Shown: positions 33,006-46,171 of the stretch, one piece after another
How the letters are laid out: every line of letters begins with the position of its first letter
Numbering within the stretch: the stretch's first letter is position 1
Assembly: GCA_027605045.1 (NCBI GenBank)
Contig: JAQFWX010000015.1
Coordinates: 356,455-420,454 of the forward strand
From: Phallus indusiatus
Taxonomy: Eukaryota; Basidiomycota; Agaricomycetes; Phallales; Phallaceae
Reading direction: 5' to 3'
DNA: 64,000 nucleotides
The notes under the pieces: model-generated
What the model was told of the DNA's origin: nothing
Seen by the model: only the letters and a program-made list of their open reading frames with translations
Database searches by the model: none
Position numbers and translations under genes: made by a program

Positions 33006-34413
33006 CTAGCTGAATTGGCGAACTTGATTGACGGAAACATTGATGGAAATCTTCGGTCGTCTTTCTACCGATGAAGCGTGGGTTTGCAACGAATGTTCGG
33101 TAATTAATACAGAGGGACCAGAGCCAGTGGAACGAAGATTAAGGATCAAGCGACAGCACTGGGACGTTATTAGAGGATTTAATCGAATAAGAAGGGGAAG
33201 CATTACGCACGCAGATACTTGTGGTGGTGATCAACAGCCTATATGAAAAAAAAACGTGAAATTAATAAACGAGATTGATACAGATACCTACATAACGGAC
33301 GAATCTAACAAACTCTGGGCTTTAATGGAGGAAATGACAGAAAGAACTAAAGCCACTGAAAAAAAATGCATTCTCATATATGATATATGATATATGTTAC
33401 TTTCACGTACCGACTATAAGGAAGTAGGCCCAAAGGCCGTCTCTAACGCACACCATATATAAATCGGAGGATCGCAATCCTAGCCTCCATAATTCATATT
33501 GACTGTGAATAACTTTGACAAAAACCCATGTAAAGAGAATACTTTGGTAGGTGAGCATGCCGACCCTAAGGGTAAGTGAAATTAGGGGTTGAAACGCAGC
33601 ACGCGAAGAAACATACCATATAGCTGCTAATTTGTGAGGGTAATCCGTTGAGACACAGTTCTTTCCCAGAATACTATTCAACTGTGGTACGGGATCTAGG
33701 GTGGTTCTATAAAGTGGCAAGAAAGCGATGCCGAGCGAAAGAATTGCTATCTCCCAGCCAACAAAGAGAACGATCAGAACAATGAGGATATATTTGTTTT
33801 TTCCATGAAATGCGTAAGCTAAAGAGATACCATAATCTGTGCGGCAGCGTAATAAAAGTCTCAAGTTACCTCTATAAGCTAAGAAGACATCAGCGGCCGC
33901 CCCCACGAACATACCCCCCAACGCTACAACCCACTTAGCCACCGGACATATTGGATCTGACAAGAGTTTGGATGTGATTATCTCGAATCTAAGATTATAA
34001 TGGATATTTTTAAGAGTAAACTCATTTAAAATTATTATATTACTGATCTTACAGGTAAATCGAAATGGATAGATAACGGACAATAAGGTATACACCTTTG
34101 ATGGGTGACCATTTCGAACTATTGCAGGAACATGGTGAGTAATATGAAAATCACAGCCGAGATTTGACCCACCCCCAGATGTACAACAGCTAGTCAAAAT
34201 TGGCATTTCAATATTCACTTGGTACATAAACAGCTCCACAAACCTCTTCGTCTAACGTTAGCAGGGTATCATAGAACTGCACAGTCGAAGTAACAGCTTT
34301 AAAAGAATTATGAGAGGGGTAGCTCCCATTTCTAAAAAAAACTGACCATAGAGAAATAGAACAACATACTGCTCGGACACAGGCTTCGCAAGTAACAGCG
34401 TCCGTTCTACCAT
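33006..34413 (-). CDS. DUF6533-type multipass membrane protein, array copy 2
   Basis: Starts at 34413 with MVERTLLLAKPVSEQY. Splicing joins LYG to AVTSTVQFYDTLLTLDEEV, then WSPIKGVYLIVRYLS, then FEIITSKLL and ADVFLAYRA joined to YAFHGKNKYIL. Further helices include LIVLFVGWEIAILSLGIAF and MLTYQSILFTWVFVKVI, and the family motif CVRDGLWAYFLIVG. The final exon, after the TCCCAG acceptor, gives CCRLILNLRSTG and a 50-residue tail ending QVRQFS. All exon joints match those of copy 3, its nearest relative. The frame looks intact. Confidence 0.78.
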
Positions 34414-35792
34414 CAGATTTTGGTCAAGCATGGAATGAAAGAAACTCGGGGGATTCACTATTCAGGTCAGCTTCGTCTGTGAATTAGATGAACGAACGCG
34501 ATTTTTGAAGCCCTCTTTCCTCTTATTTATGTACTTCATGATTTTAATTAGAGTTCTCATCATTAAAGTGAATTAAGGTGCGGTCGGTCAAACGTGATGA
34601 ACTCTCCTTATTATGATGATATCGATGACCGTGTCAATATGGGGTTCTTATTGTCAATCAGTGATCGGGTAACATTACATGCAAACCGGTGGTGAGTGCG
34701 CTACCATCTTGCCAAAGAGTTATGTCTGTTGTACGATAATTTTCGGGTTTGTTTCATAATTGATTTCACATCCAGCAATCCAAGACCTTTTTTGATTGCT
34801 CCTCATTCAACAGCGCAACTGATACAACCAACTTGAAGGTGTTCAGAGTACGGTAAAAGTTCCCCGTAGGAGTGTGGTATCATGATATTAATGCACGGTC
34901 TGAATCATGTGAGACTGATCAGTGTTTTCCAATCGGCTCGTGCATCAGAGGAACCTCAGAAAGTTATATCATAATCTTCAGCTTATGATACTAGACGACA
35001 GCCCAGCATTTAAGTTTCATTAGTGTCCACGGCCTAGGCTCAACATTGGTTGGAGTTGATGCTCTGTCTTATTCTTTCTGACATCATCAGCATCAGTTAA
35101 AGAAAATTGGTCTGGAGATACATACCTTAACCTGATCTTTGATCCGGATTGTCAGGAGACACCGGGAACACCGAGATGGAGAACTCGACGTCCTCGACCC
35201 ATGTCGCAAAAATCGGGAGTACCGTATCAGGCCTGATAAGGCCTGTCAGTGCTGTCAGATGGGTGGTTGCCTGACCGGGCCTGGCGAGATCTGATACGTT
35301 TCAAAGACATGATCAGGCAGTGGCATCACTGACAAATTATGAATCATGAAGAAGCGAAAGTTGGTCAGAACAGAGAAACCAATATCAGTAATGTATCAGC
35401 AAGAGTCACTCAAATCAGACTTCAGTACATCACATATTGGATTATTGAAGAGCCCGAGATTTATAGAAGTTAAAAAGATATTTTATTTAATATTACGTAA
35501 TACTAATAAACAGACAAAAAATTGATGTGATCCGGGACGCGGGACGGGCTATGCATGGAAAGACCCGAAACGCGAAATATTACCGAGTCACGTTACACAA
35601 CGCGTGGCTTCATTGTTCAGAAACTGTATATATACTAAAAATCACTATCTACAATAAAAAAAACGGAATTCTCCCCCATTTTTCCCTCTATTTCCCAAAA
35701 CACACGAGCACTGATTCCCGTATCTTTCCTGCCACACGCCTGAGGCGCTCTCGTCACATGACAGGCCTTTCGTTCTTCAAGAAAATCGTTCA
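34414..35792. other. Array intergenic DNA (unit 1 flank and spacer)
   Basis: The first 750 bases belong to the duplicated unit. The spacer from about 35200 to 35780 is not matched in unit 2 and contains short repeats around AGGCCTGATAAGGCCTGTCAG at 35230-35250. No gene seen. Confidence 0.45.
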
Positions 35793-36137
35793 TTGAATGT
35801 CCGGACAACAAAATGCTTTAAAAGACGCTATTCACCCTCAGACCTTCGCCAGCTTGACCTGACTAGAATTAAAACTAGTGGCGTATCTCTATCAATACTT
35901 CGTTCTGGAAGCATACTTCAACATGCACAGCAGTCGTTTTCTATGGAGCTTACCACGCTAGAGGAGATTGATAATATTGGTGCTGGGGAAGAAAGCAGCA
36001 GTGCTATGACATTATGTAATTTGACAGCCATTGAATACGATGTCCAAACAGACCTTCTACTTGATACTATGCAGAGGTTGTGCATTTCACTGTTGTGGAT
36101 CGAGAATTCATTCAAACGCGAATACTTTTTATCATAA
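35793..36137 (+). CDS. Hypothetical ORF, member of a duplicated pair (with 32298-32585)
   Basis: About 114 codons starting MNVRTTKCFKRRYSP. Its central part SGVSLSILRSGSILQHAQQS is related to the ORF at 32298 in unit 1 of the duplicated block. It is convergent to the neighbouring DUF6533 gene. No domain, signal or hydrophobic segment is seen. It could be the tail of an older gene whose head is lost, or shared non-coding DNA. Confidence 0.3.
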   Translation: MNVRTTKCFKRRYSPSDLRQLDLTRIKTSGVSLSILRSGSILQHAQQSFSMELTTLEEIDNIGAGEESSSAMTLCNLTAIEYDVQTDLLLDTMQRLCISLLWIENSFKREYFLS

Positions 36138-36435
36138 TCGTCTATTTGTTGGGTTTTGTAGCGTCGGACTCTATATATAGTACACTAGATGTTACGTAAT
36201 AGACTTGAGCTCTTCGTCTCCACCATCATGTGCCCCATCTTGTGAACCATCCTGTGCCCCATCTTGTGCCCCATCTAGTGCCTCCCTTTCTTTCACTCAA
36301 CACTATTGCATGACCCGAATCTGTATCTGTGATTGTGGTATTGATGCTGTCAAGATCGTGAATCAGACCCAGCGGTATCAATTTAAATGGATCCGTGCTA
36401 TCATTGTACATCAACAGTCGAAATTTTAGACGAGT

Positions 36436-37848
36436 CTAACTGCATTGGCAAATCTGATCGACGGAGACGCTGATAGAAATTGCTGGTCTTCCTTTTACCA
36501 ATGACGCACGGTTTGGCAACATATGTTCAGAAACTAATTCGGAGTGACCGGTGCCAGTGGAACGAAGATTAAGGATCAAGCGACAGCACTGCGATGTTAT
36601 CAGAGGATTCAATCGAATGAAAGTGGAATGAAATACGTACGCAGATACTTATAGTGGTGATCAACAGCCTATAAAAAAATTCTTAAACGAGTAAAAATGA
36701 AAAAGTACGGATACCCACATAATGGACGAATCACCCAAACCCTGCGCTTTGATGGAGGCAATTACACAAAAGACTAAAACCACTGGGAAGAAAATCGTAT
36801 CCTCACAAATGAAACCATAGTACGTTCACATACCGACAATGAGGAAGTAGGCCCAAAGACCGTCTCTAATACACACCATATATATATCGGATTGCAATCC
36901 TAACCTCCATGACTTGTATTGATCGTAAATAACCTTGACAAAAACCCATATAAAGAGAATGCTCTGGTAGCTTAGCATGCCGACCCTGAGAGAAAGAAAA
37001 CTTGAAGATCAAGAGCTGGAACGTAGTATACGTAGACACCCACCATATGAATGCTATTTTGTGAGGATAATTTGTCGAGATACAGTCATTTCCAAGAACA
37101 CTGGTCAGCTGTGGTATTGGATCTAGGATAGTTTTATAAAATGGCAAAAAGATGATGCCGAGCGAAAAAATCGCTATCTCCCAGGTGATAAAGAGAATGA
37201 CCAGTAAGGTGGTAATAGATTTGTTTTTTCCATAGAATGCGTAGACTAGGGAGATACCATAATCTGTCTATGGAAAAATAATTTAAGGCTTGATAGATTA
37301 CCTCTGTAGGCCAAAAAGACATCCGCTGCGGCTGTAACACCCATACCTCCCAACGCCACAACCCATTTCGTCACCGAGCAGATCGAATCTGATAAAAGTT
37401 TGGATATGACCATTTCGTATCTGGAGTCGTCATCAATAGTCAAGAGCCGTAAACTTTCGCTCCAATGATTCTCACAAGTAAATTGAGATCGGTAGAAAGC
37501 GAACAATTAGAAAAACACATTTAATGGGTGTCCATTTGGAACTGTTGACGGAACATGAAGATTCATGCGAACAGAACCATTGTAATTTGGCTCACCGCCA
37601 GATGTATGAAAACTAATATTCAGAATTAAGGTTTAATTTTGACTGAGTACATGTGAAATCTCATTACTAACCTCTTCGTCTAAGGTTAAGAAGGTATCAT
37701 ATACCTGCACAGTGGATGTGGCAGCTTCAATGACCATATGAGATCCGAGTCCGACAGCGTATGACTTGCAAAAAAAAGACCGACCATAAATTAATAAAGC
37801 GACGTCTTGTCCAGATGCGGCCTTAATCAGTAATGTTTTTTCTGCCAT
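36436..37848 (-). CDS. DUF6533-type multipass membrane protein, array copy 3
   Basis: Starts at 37848 (MAEKTLLIKAASGQDVALL). Exon joins give AATSTVQVYDTFLTLDEEV, WTPIKCVFLIVRFLP, YEMVISKLLSDSICSV, LAYR followed by a Tyr-Ala-Phe-Tyr-Gly segment, then helices and the motif RDGLWAYFLIVG. The last exon encodes CCRLILNLRSTGTGHSE and a tail parallel to that of copy 2, with a stop at 36436. Closest to copy 2 by start, tail and flanks. No break seen. Confidence 0.77.
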
Positions 37849-40159
37849 TAAAAATTCGTCAGATCAAGTATGGAATTGAAAAAAAGGCGAGAAGTCCAGG
37901 TCAACTCTGTTAGTGACGGAATTGAGGAAATGTGATTTTGAGAACCTGCTTTTCTCCGATCTATACAACTCGCTGTATATTACCGGGTTATATTTCATTA
38001 AGGTGAATTGAGGTGCGGTCGATCAGCTTAACGTGATGAGTTCTGTTTATTATGATGATGGCTACCATGTGGATCTGGGTTTGCTACCCAGCGCCGGCGA
38101 CTAGGAGTGTTTCATGTCCTACTGCTGAGGTGATCAGTTGACATTGAATTGGTTTCATGATTAGTTCATGTACCATATACGGCTATTGATAAATCAACAA
38201 GCATTACACTGCAAGCCGATGGCTGAGTCAGGGGACCTCTTACCCGTGAACTCTGTTTCCTGTACTCTATACGATGACTTTTGGTTTTGTTTCGGTTTTG
38301 TTCAAATTGGCTCCGCATGTGAAGACAATAGCTTACACCTACAACAAGGCAGTCGTGTGTTATTGCAAGGTCTGAATCATATGAGATTATATCTCCAATT
38401 GAGTCGTGTGCATCCCTGGCGAACCTCGAGCGGTTAGATCATGGTGTCTTCAGTTGAAGCTTTTGGTCTCACTGCTGTTTCTTCACATGTCCACGGCCTG
38501 GGCTCAACATTCGCCTGCTTCGACACATGGCCTTGTTCCTTCTAACGTCGTGCCGTGAAAACAAAAGTTGATCCGAGAATCCCATGCGAGCGAACTGGAT
38601 AATTGATCCGGGTTGTCAGGAGACTACTGGAACGTAGCCTGACGTAGCTGGATGTAGCTGGAGGATTTGGGATTTGAAATCCGACCTGCTTCACTGATCA
38701 GTGACCTCGGGGTGAGAATGACGTGTAATTCCACTATTTTTGTAGTCACAGGAGATGCTTTAATTTTAAATTTTGTCAGGAAACGGTACGTATTATTAGG
38801 GAAGAACCCAAGCACCAGAAGTGTAGTACTTCAATCACTAACGCGGGAGAGGGAACGTCAACCAACGGCTTTGTAACAAGTTTTTCACCAACATTTTTCA
38901 AAGATATATCGATGAGTTAAACCTCCTGAGTAACAAAATAACACTGTTCACCGTTGGAGTCCGCAAAAACCACATGCGCAGCGTGCTTGAGCCGCTCATG
39001 TGGCGAGTCGCGACTCCACGGCCCAGGCCTACAACCAAACGGACATTTGCAAAATCGTTGTGAAAGTCTGCCATCCGATTTATATGCCCGCAAGGTACCC
39101 GGAACGGCGGATCCATGTTAGACGGCCTCGTCGAGATGAACTGCGAGGACTTTGTTGCATTATGGTCACAATGACGAGTGATAAAGCGCGAGATGTAGCA
39201 CGGTGAAGATCGATGAGGATGCCAGCTCAAATGAAGACAGGTTTGGTATGTTTTGGAAATATCTTTAAGCCCAGGGACCGAAATTTTCTCAAGGGAGACT
39301 GTATTTGCGGAAGAAACGTAGAAACCTGAGAAGTAAAAATGACGACGTGTGTTGGATTCAACTATACACAGGTAAAAAAATTTTGGTACAGAGAGAAAAA
39401 GAAAGGTGAACATCAAAACATGGTCGTTTCAGCACTGGACGTCAACCATGTCCGAATCGGAGTTTGAATTCGGATTCACGCGGTTTTCTTCCGTTCTATG
39501 TCCCATACCATTTCATGTGCATGACGAGTAAGAGGGTGTAAGCACGATGAATGAAGTAAGTGCATTACCCGCATCCATTACTACTGCTAACGATTTGAAC
39601 GAGATGAAGTCCGGAAGGTCAATAGTGATTGACGCGCAAAAGAGGCTTGCGTCTGTGATATCGATCATATTGAAGCATCATTCTTCTCTATGCACGTTGG
39701 TACTTTCGACACTACATCTAGGCGTTTTGCGTGATAATCATCTTTTGGTTCCTCGGCCGCCCCTCCTCAATTTGTTAGAACCCTCTCAGCCTCGAGCTCC
39801 CTGCTCCAGAACACCCTTCCGTACTCGACTTCTCATAGAATTACCATATATTGATCTGCCAATCTGAAAAGGTCTTACTCTGCTTTGTATAATTTCTGAA
39901 ACCTAAATCGGGTGGTCCACATTGGTGGGTTTGGTGGGTTTGAGGCCTTGTCGGTCGCATCTTGGTTCGACAACATTCTCTTCTTGCACCCAGGATGAGA
40001 GCATGTGCGCAAGAGAGGCCCTGCGCCTCTTTTGTTGTATGCAAGCCATCGTAATTGAGCTGTGAGTATCTGTAGACACAAGTTTTTTTCTGAATACTAT
40101 TTATGAAATTCTTATCTATGTCAAAATCTTAGGGGAATAAACTTTTAATATTATAAAAA
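37849..40159. other. Array intergenic DNA, no supported gene
   Basis: The first 800 bases are the flank of duplicated unit 2. From 38660 to 40080 several open frames occur on both strands (for example 38898-39416 minus and 39547-39867 plus) but none shows a domain, signal or convincing splice pattern. A minus-strand frame near 39900-40060 has CSHPGCKKRM, which hints at a metal site but lacks the partner His or Cys residues. Confidence 0.35.
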
Positions 40160-41617
40160 TCAAACGTAAATTGAAATGTTCGACACTGGTTTATAAGCTG
40201 CAGAACGAATGTTGAGGATTAAACGACAGGTCTGTAGGATCACCTCTGTTTCAGAAACTTGGCACAACTGGTACTCGTGCACTTACGCAGATGCTGCTAA
40301 CCATAGTGAGTAATCTAATTCAAATGAATGTCGAGTTATTTCGCCAGGGTTTGGATAAATAGAGACGTACAGCAGAAATGGGACGGCCATAACCTTCGCC
40401 CTGAAAACAGAAACAAGATTTAAAGCTGAAGCGACTACCAAGCACACGTAAGCATTGATACTGTATTTACGTCATTTATCAGATCAGAAAATACATACCG
40501 ACAATGAAGAAGTATGCCCAAAGACCATCTCTTAAAAACACCGCGTATAGTGGTGTCTGCCTTGATCCTCGAAACAATATACCATAACAAATAACACGTT
40601 TGTATACGGGGAAGAGAATAAAGCATAGAAAAAGGACACTTTGATAGCACAGCGTGCCAACCCTGTATGTAGAGGAAATCAAAACAATCGACCAATTTGC
40701 GTAATTGCGTATATAGCTACGCACCATACAACCGCCATTTTCGGAGGATAGGTCACTGGAGTACATACTGAGATAATGAAAAAGTTGGGTCTAAACACCG
40801 GGTTAGGAGCAGTTATATCTTGTTGCAGGAGGACCGCTGTCAATAAAACAACAGTCGTTTCCCAGCCGAAAAATGTCGAGATCAGAAAAACAAGTAAACA
40901 TTTATTTTGTTTTGCCGCACAGAATGCATAAACTAAAGATACACGTAAACACTTGACTCGATACTGAAGACCATAGAAAATACCTCGATAGGCGAGGAAC
41001 ATGTTCGTCGCTGCTCCCACAATGAGACTCACGATACACCCACACCATTTGAATACTAAACAAGTGTAATCCGAGGGGAATGAGAATGAGATAATTCCAA
41101 ACCTAACGAATGTAGTATCAGCTATTTCATGATATTTCATAGGATCTTACAGATAATATGAGAGCGGAAGGTAACGGACAATCAGAAAAATGACCTTGAC
41201 ATTAGACCACTGAGAGCTTTATTTCGGAAAATGTTAGAGGAAGGCGGCAGGAGAAGTAGTAAGCAATTAGTTCCTGACATTACTTATATATGCGTAACAT
41301 ACTTCCAAATATATTCTTTCTATTATCCAGAAAGAATTAAGATGAGTTAGCACTGGCCAAAAGACGGAAACACTGAATCCGGGCTAACTTCATCGTCCAA
41401 CGTGATTAAGATATCGTATAACATCACCGTTATGATAATGACTTGAGTTGCGAGTTATATATGTTGAATTAGGTAACAAAAAACCAAAAGCAAACTAACC
41501 ATCCATAATGGTCGCACTATAGACTTCTGGTGCGCTCTCAATCCAGGGTATTAAAGACACTTCTGGAAGAGGTGTGGAAAATACCAAATTTTCAATTCTT
41601 GCGCTTGTGACCAGCAT
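40160..41617 (-). CDS. DUF6533-type multipass membrane protein, array copy 4
   Basis: Starts at 41617 with MLVTSARIENLVFSTPLPEV, an N-terminus longer than and unlike copies 1-3. Splicing gives VIIITVMLYDILITLDDEV, then WSNVKVIFLIVRYLPLSYYL, then a Cys-rich helix (GCIVSLIVGAATNMFLAYRG), CAAKQNKCLLVFLISTFFGW and FLRDGLWAYFFIVG. The last exon (TCRLILNIRSAAYKP) has a very short tail and stops at 40160. The array motif set is complete. It is clearly more diverged than copies 2 and 3. Confidence 0.75.
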
Positions 41618-43127
41618 GTGGTTTCGGTTGGATATTTGAGAGGCGTTTCAAAAAGGAACATCCAGATGACTTCAAAAGTCCTCCGCACATTTATAAATTA
41701 TCGTCGTTGACTCAGGAGCCCCACCGCTAGGTGGTGGTGATCATGATGCGCATACGCAGGCCTGAGAACCTACTACTGTGCGAAACCCGGCATATGTACA
41801 TTTAATTGCCACGGCCTTGTTTTGATTCTTCTAAAACACGTAAACCTTGCTATTAGAATTGAAATAGTGGCTATTCAAAAAGTTCTAATATCAACACGCG
41901 CTTCAAAGCTAATGCGCAGTATGATGCCTATGTCCAGTACCGGTTAGAATGGCCATTCTTACCCGCGAGTCTGTTCAATGTGGAGCGGGAGTAATACGCT
42001 TAGGCTTGGGGCCTAGGTGTCCAACACAATCCACTATTCAACAATCAATTTTTCATCAGTGGAATTCACGCCTCATAGTGAGCTGGGCAAATCAGGTTGT
42101 GTGTCGGCCGCGGGAGCTATATTAATACTAGTAGCCCTGTATTCACTGGTATTAGCGAAGAGTCATATATCCCCATTTCACTTAGCTAATACAAGAGGCA
42201 CCTCGTTCATTGATATGTCATGTAAGGTGATGTTTCTTCCTTCGAATGATTAGCACCTTCTTTGTTAATACTAACCACGTTTGTGAATTGCCAGCCTGTC
42301 CATTTGGATGTCTGAATCATTAGTTCTTCTTTTCAATCGAATTATTGAATTACATGCCACTTCAAAAGCATCCGAGCCCGAGTCGCACTAGAATCAAAAG
42401 TGACATGTGTATGTCATCACTGGAGATTGAAATCCCTTTTTAGATAATGGGGTCTACTTGTATTGCTTATTGTTTGTAAGCTGTCTAATTGTCTAATTGC
42501 CCCGCCAAAAAGGTGTGCCGTGTATAGCCGTGTACGTAGTGATCGCCGTAACTTTACAAAGCACAAGCATAACCAATGATAGTACCCAAATACACGTAGT
42601 CACCAAGATCAATCAAATATTGTGCCGTCTTTTTTTTTCAGTATAGAAATTGTGTCCAAAAAGTTGATCTTGGTACTAAAACATGGGTAATGAAATACTA
42701 TGAGTTGGGTTCTGGTGTGCTGGTAAATTTTGGAACTGTCTAACTAATACTTTAGAGCCTTAGTGCCACAATCTTATCATCAGTCTCTCAGGCGTCGGAA
42801 AGTGGTTATAGGAGCAATTATCGCTATGAGGCTGCTTTTGAATATAGATCCTTTACTCACGGATTGATGACGCGCGTTAAGAACGCAAATTTTAGTATAA
42901 TTCATGCGATACTCATAGTCATTCGCACACGTTGTGTCACGAAAATTCACATTGGCAATGAATTACGCCTATTAGATATCTGCCCCTTCACGGAACACTG
43001 CCAGCCTGAGACTCGGATATATCAGCACAGGCTTTTATCATTCATGTCACGCCTTTACCATTTGATGATAAGCCAGATCATTCGTATTCCATTTATGATA
43101 CATCTTCAGCGAAAACTGAACACTTTT
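41618..43127. other. Array intergenic DNA, no gene seen
   Basis: A plus-strand frame at 42017-42253 contains one hydrophobic stretch but no splice signals or motif. The remainder is AT-rich and without recognisable features. Confidence 0.35.
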
Positions 43128-44541
43128 TTAAGGCAGTGAAGCGTCCGTCAGCTCCAGTTCCAGCTGTAATGAGACATCGGAGACAGCCTGATGAGCAGTG
43201 GAGCGTAGATCGAGGATGAAACGACAGCACTATAAGTTTAGATTGTCAAAAGCTGAGACACAACTTGAAGGCTAAGCAGTTGCGTACACATATGTTTGTA
43301 ATGGTGATCAGCCAGCTGATTCAGATAGTATTAAATCTAATAAAAGTATAACATCAACGAACGTACATTATGAACGAGTCGCTAAAATTTTGCGCCTTGT
43401 AAACAGAAATCACACAAAGCACCAGGCCCACTGGAAAATTGCAATCATAATGCAGGCGCATACATGGTAATAATTCTTGACTTACCCGCGATAAGCAAAT
43501 AAGCCCAGACACCATCTCTTACGAAAACTGCATATAAAGGAGAGCTCTGCAAGCCCAGCTTCCACGCTTCATATTGTGTGTGACTGATTTTCAGGAATAG
43601 ACACGTGAACAAGATGCTCTGAAAGCTGAGCATGCTGATCCTGAGATTTAATGAAGATCATTGATGATGGACGCCTATATTAGACGATCGCCCTACCATA
43701 TGATCGCTATTGCTCGAGGATAGACTATTGGGATGCAGCTGCCAATCACGGTGAGAAGTTGAGGCACCGGATCGACAACATTTACGTAAAGCGGCAGGAA
43801 TATTGCACCGAGAGTGATGGTTGTCGCTTCCCACGCAATATAATAGACGATGAAAAAGATGCGCAAATATTTACCCCCACCACAAAATGCGTAAACTGAT
43901 AACCAATAACCAGAATCAATATGACAAAACAGGATGTGACGAACGCAAAATATACAAGCCTCGATATACCAAAAATATATCCGCCGTTGCCTCTACAAGC
44001 AACCCTCCCACCCCCGAAAACCATGTCGAGATCAGACAAATTAATGCAGAAGGAGAACCTGCTGCGATCGCTGAGAAGCTGCGAAGTTCAAGAAACCGAA
44101 AAGACGTTAGAATTGGACCAAACTGAGATTTAGGTGCATCTTAACATTTGGATTGAGAGCGATAGATAGCGGACTAGCAGAAAAACGCATTTAATCGGAG
44201 ACCATTTTGAACTAACAATATGCGCTGAGTGTAAATTTGACAAGTTTCAAGTATGTCTTACTTCCAGATGTATATTATCTGAGTAAAGGCGTAATGTCAA
44301 CACAAAACCCGACTTTCCGATTGAATGAGAGCTGCTGCACTAACCTCTTCATCCAATGTTATCAGTGTGTCGTATACAAGCATAGTCAAAGAAGCATCTT
44401 AATAGCGAAGCGTGAATGATAAATATACAAAACGCTTGATGACTGACAGAATACAAGTGAAGCGGCGAATTCTCCCGACGCATGTTCAGACAAAGCTAAA
44501 ATTGAGCTGGAAAGAGTCGTGGAGCTTTCATTTTTTGCCAT
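43128..44541 (-). CDS. DUF6533-type multipass membrane protein, array copy 5
   Basis: Starts at 44541 (MAKNESSTTLSSSILALSE). Joined exons give LTMLVYDTLITLDEEV, WSPIKCVFLLVRYLSLSI, then hydrophobic segments, the motif FVRDGVWAYLLIAG, and a final exon CCRFILDLRSTAHQ with an acidic tail (LELELTDASLP) that ends at 43128. In this copy the region of the second and third helices (about 43780-44120) is harder to read: the exon that should give LAYR reads LVEATADIFLVYRGLYILR or similar, and I did not resolve its joints. A defect there cannot be excluded. Confidence 0.7.
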
Positions 44542-46171
44542 TCAACAGTTGTGAATTAACGGAGTAACTATAAAATAAGAGAAAGGTAACGAGAGAGAGA
44601 AGGATAGCAGCACATGAGAACTTACCCATGTTATTTATGTCGTACACGAGTGACATGTTGACAGGTGAGCTACCGGCTCAAGTGAAGATATACGTCAGTG
44701 TTGATGTAAATTCTTGGATCGCCAGACCATCAGCTTCCCTTGTTCATCATTATTGGTCAGCTCCGCTTCTGATATATGTTTTCAAATCTAGTTATATTTC
44801 GAGAGCGACCGCAGGATGGCTCTCAGTGAATAGACAAAACCGTTTACCGGTACCATTTATTCCATCGGTATGGCACCAATTGCCATATTGAGCCAGAAGA
44901 AGGTTTTCGCAGCTTCTTTTCCGCTCATGTCAAGTGGAAATCTCGTCAAAAGTCTGTGCAGATGAGCTTAGCCTGTTTACCATCTATGTACGTTGTCCTC
45001 AAGCTGACCCGGTCTCGTAGAATAGCTGAGCAATTGCTATGCATTTCGTCGATGAAACAGACGCAAGCCTGCTGAAAACAATCGAGCATCATCTCTGTCG
45101 GAGTCACTGATAAAACCCAATCGCTTTCATTTTGCAAGAAAGTTTCGTGTTATCAGACCGTTGCATGGACGTGTTTGGGTGATATCGTCTGTTTGGCACA
45201 TTAATATGTTTATATGAAAAAAGGAAAAATCACCCATCAAACGAGGTCTTCATGAAGATATACATGTGACTGTCCGTCCCTTAAGTAGTTTGATTTGGTA
45301 GCCAAGCTAACGGCCAGGAGCCAACCGACCGCGATCGCCCGAAATTTGCCTAGGGTTCAGAGTGTTGATATGTGTTGTGAATGTACATACAAATCAGATG
45401 AAAGCCTATGGGCGTGTTCTTAACGGCCCCCCGTCGTAGGAATCAACATAGTGAACGCTATCTTCCCTTATTCACATGAGATGTTGGAGCTGATGTTTGG
45501 CGAACGCGATAATAGGAATCAAAAATCTTTCTGTAGCTTTCTGTACCCTTCATCTTCTTCAGGAGGTAACTTTCGTGCATGCGATTCACAACTTTTCAAT
45601 TGGCAGGACTGATTTCGTGTCCTTGAGAAAGTAGGATATAAGTAGATGTAAGTGATGGTGACTTGAGAACAATATGTATAGAATTTCACATACGTGATCC
45701 GATTAGGGCGCTGAACGTTGAACGTTTAACACCTACGGACTTTCGATTTCAACGTTCAACGTTCAACGGCCGCCACGAAGTGTATCCACTTGGAACAAGT
45801 TTCTTATAACTCTCGAGGTATTTCAACGAAGAAAAGATACATAGACGCCAAGGATCCAATTCAACCAAAATTTGATTCTCACTCCGACTAAACTCAAGCG
45901 CTAGTTCATAGGCTCGTCCAGCATGCGCACTAGTACGAGTCCAACCAAACACAAGGTTAGTTATATTCTGTTTGTGGATTACCAAATTCATGGACTAATA
46001 ATTTGGGTGGTATGAGTGGTAGGACACTTTGATGGTATCTAATTACAATCGAAATATTATATGTTATCGCTTTGATTCATCATTCACGTTGTTCTTTTTC
46101 CAAGCATCAACAATGAACATCTATCTGCTTCATATATTTAGATTTGAACTGGTTACGTGGTACGCGACATC
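44542..46171. other. Array intergenic DNA with an AACGTT inverted repeat
   Basis: Open frames at 44628-44891 (plus) and 45749-45991 (minus) have no recognisable content. A cluster of AACGTT repeats at 45711-45767 is listed separately. Otherwise nothing seen. Confidence 0.35.
45711..45767. repeat. AACGTT-based repeat in inverted arrangement, site 2
   Basis: Left part CTGAACGTTGAACGTTTAAC (about 45711-45730) and right part TTCAACGTTCAACGTTCAAC (about 45748-45767) are inverted copies separated by about 18 bases. The right part is identical over 17 bases to site 1 at 19092. The arrangement resembles a hairpin or the ends of a very short inverted-repeat element. Confidence 0.6.

Larger units (their letters stand above)
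32290..38650. repeat. Two-copy segmental duplication around array copies 2 and 3
   Basis: Unit 1 (about 32290-35170) and unit 2 (about 35790-38650) share the same order: plus-strand ORF, DUF6533 gene on the minus strand, then non-coding DNA. The non-coding parts still align in places, for example GAATTAAGGTGCGGTCG at about 34570 with GAATTGAGGTGCGGTCG at about 38003, GTCCACGGCCTAGGCTCAAC at about 35024 with GTCCACGGCCTGGGCTCAAC at about 38490, and GATCCGG.TTGTCAGGAGAC in both. The copies have many substitutions and small gaps, so the event is not recent. Boundaries are approximate. Confidence 0.75.

Noticed and set aside
33403..34239. Long minus-strand ORF of 278 codons read as a single exon
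   Set aside because: It spans real introns of array copy 2 that happen to be open; the paralogues show that AYR joins to YAFHG and that the N-terminal part of this ORF is intronic.
38898..39416. Minus-strand ORF of 172 codons in the array
   Set aside because: No domain, no signal, no splice pattern and no relation to the array genes; probably chance.
39841..40081. Frame with CSHPGCKKRM, possible zinc finger
   Set aside because: Only two Cys and no His pair in proper spacing.
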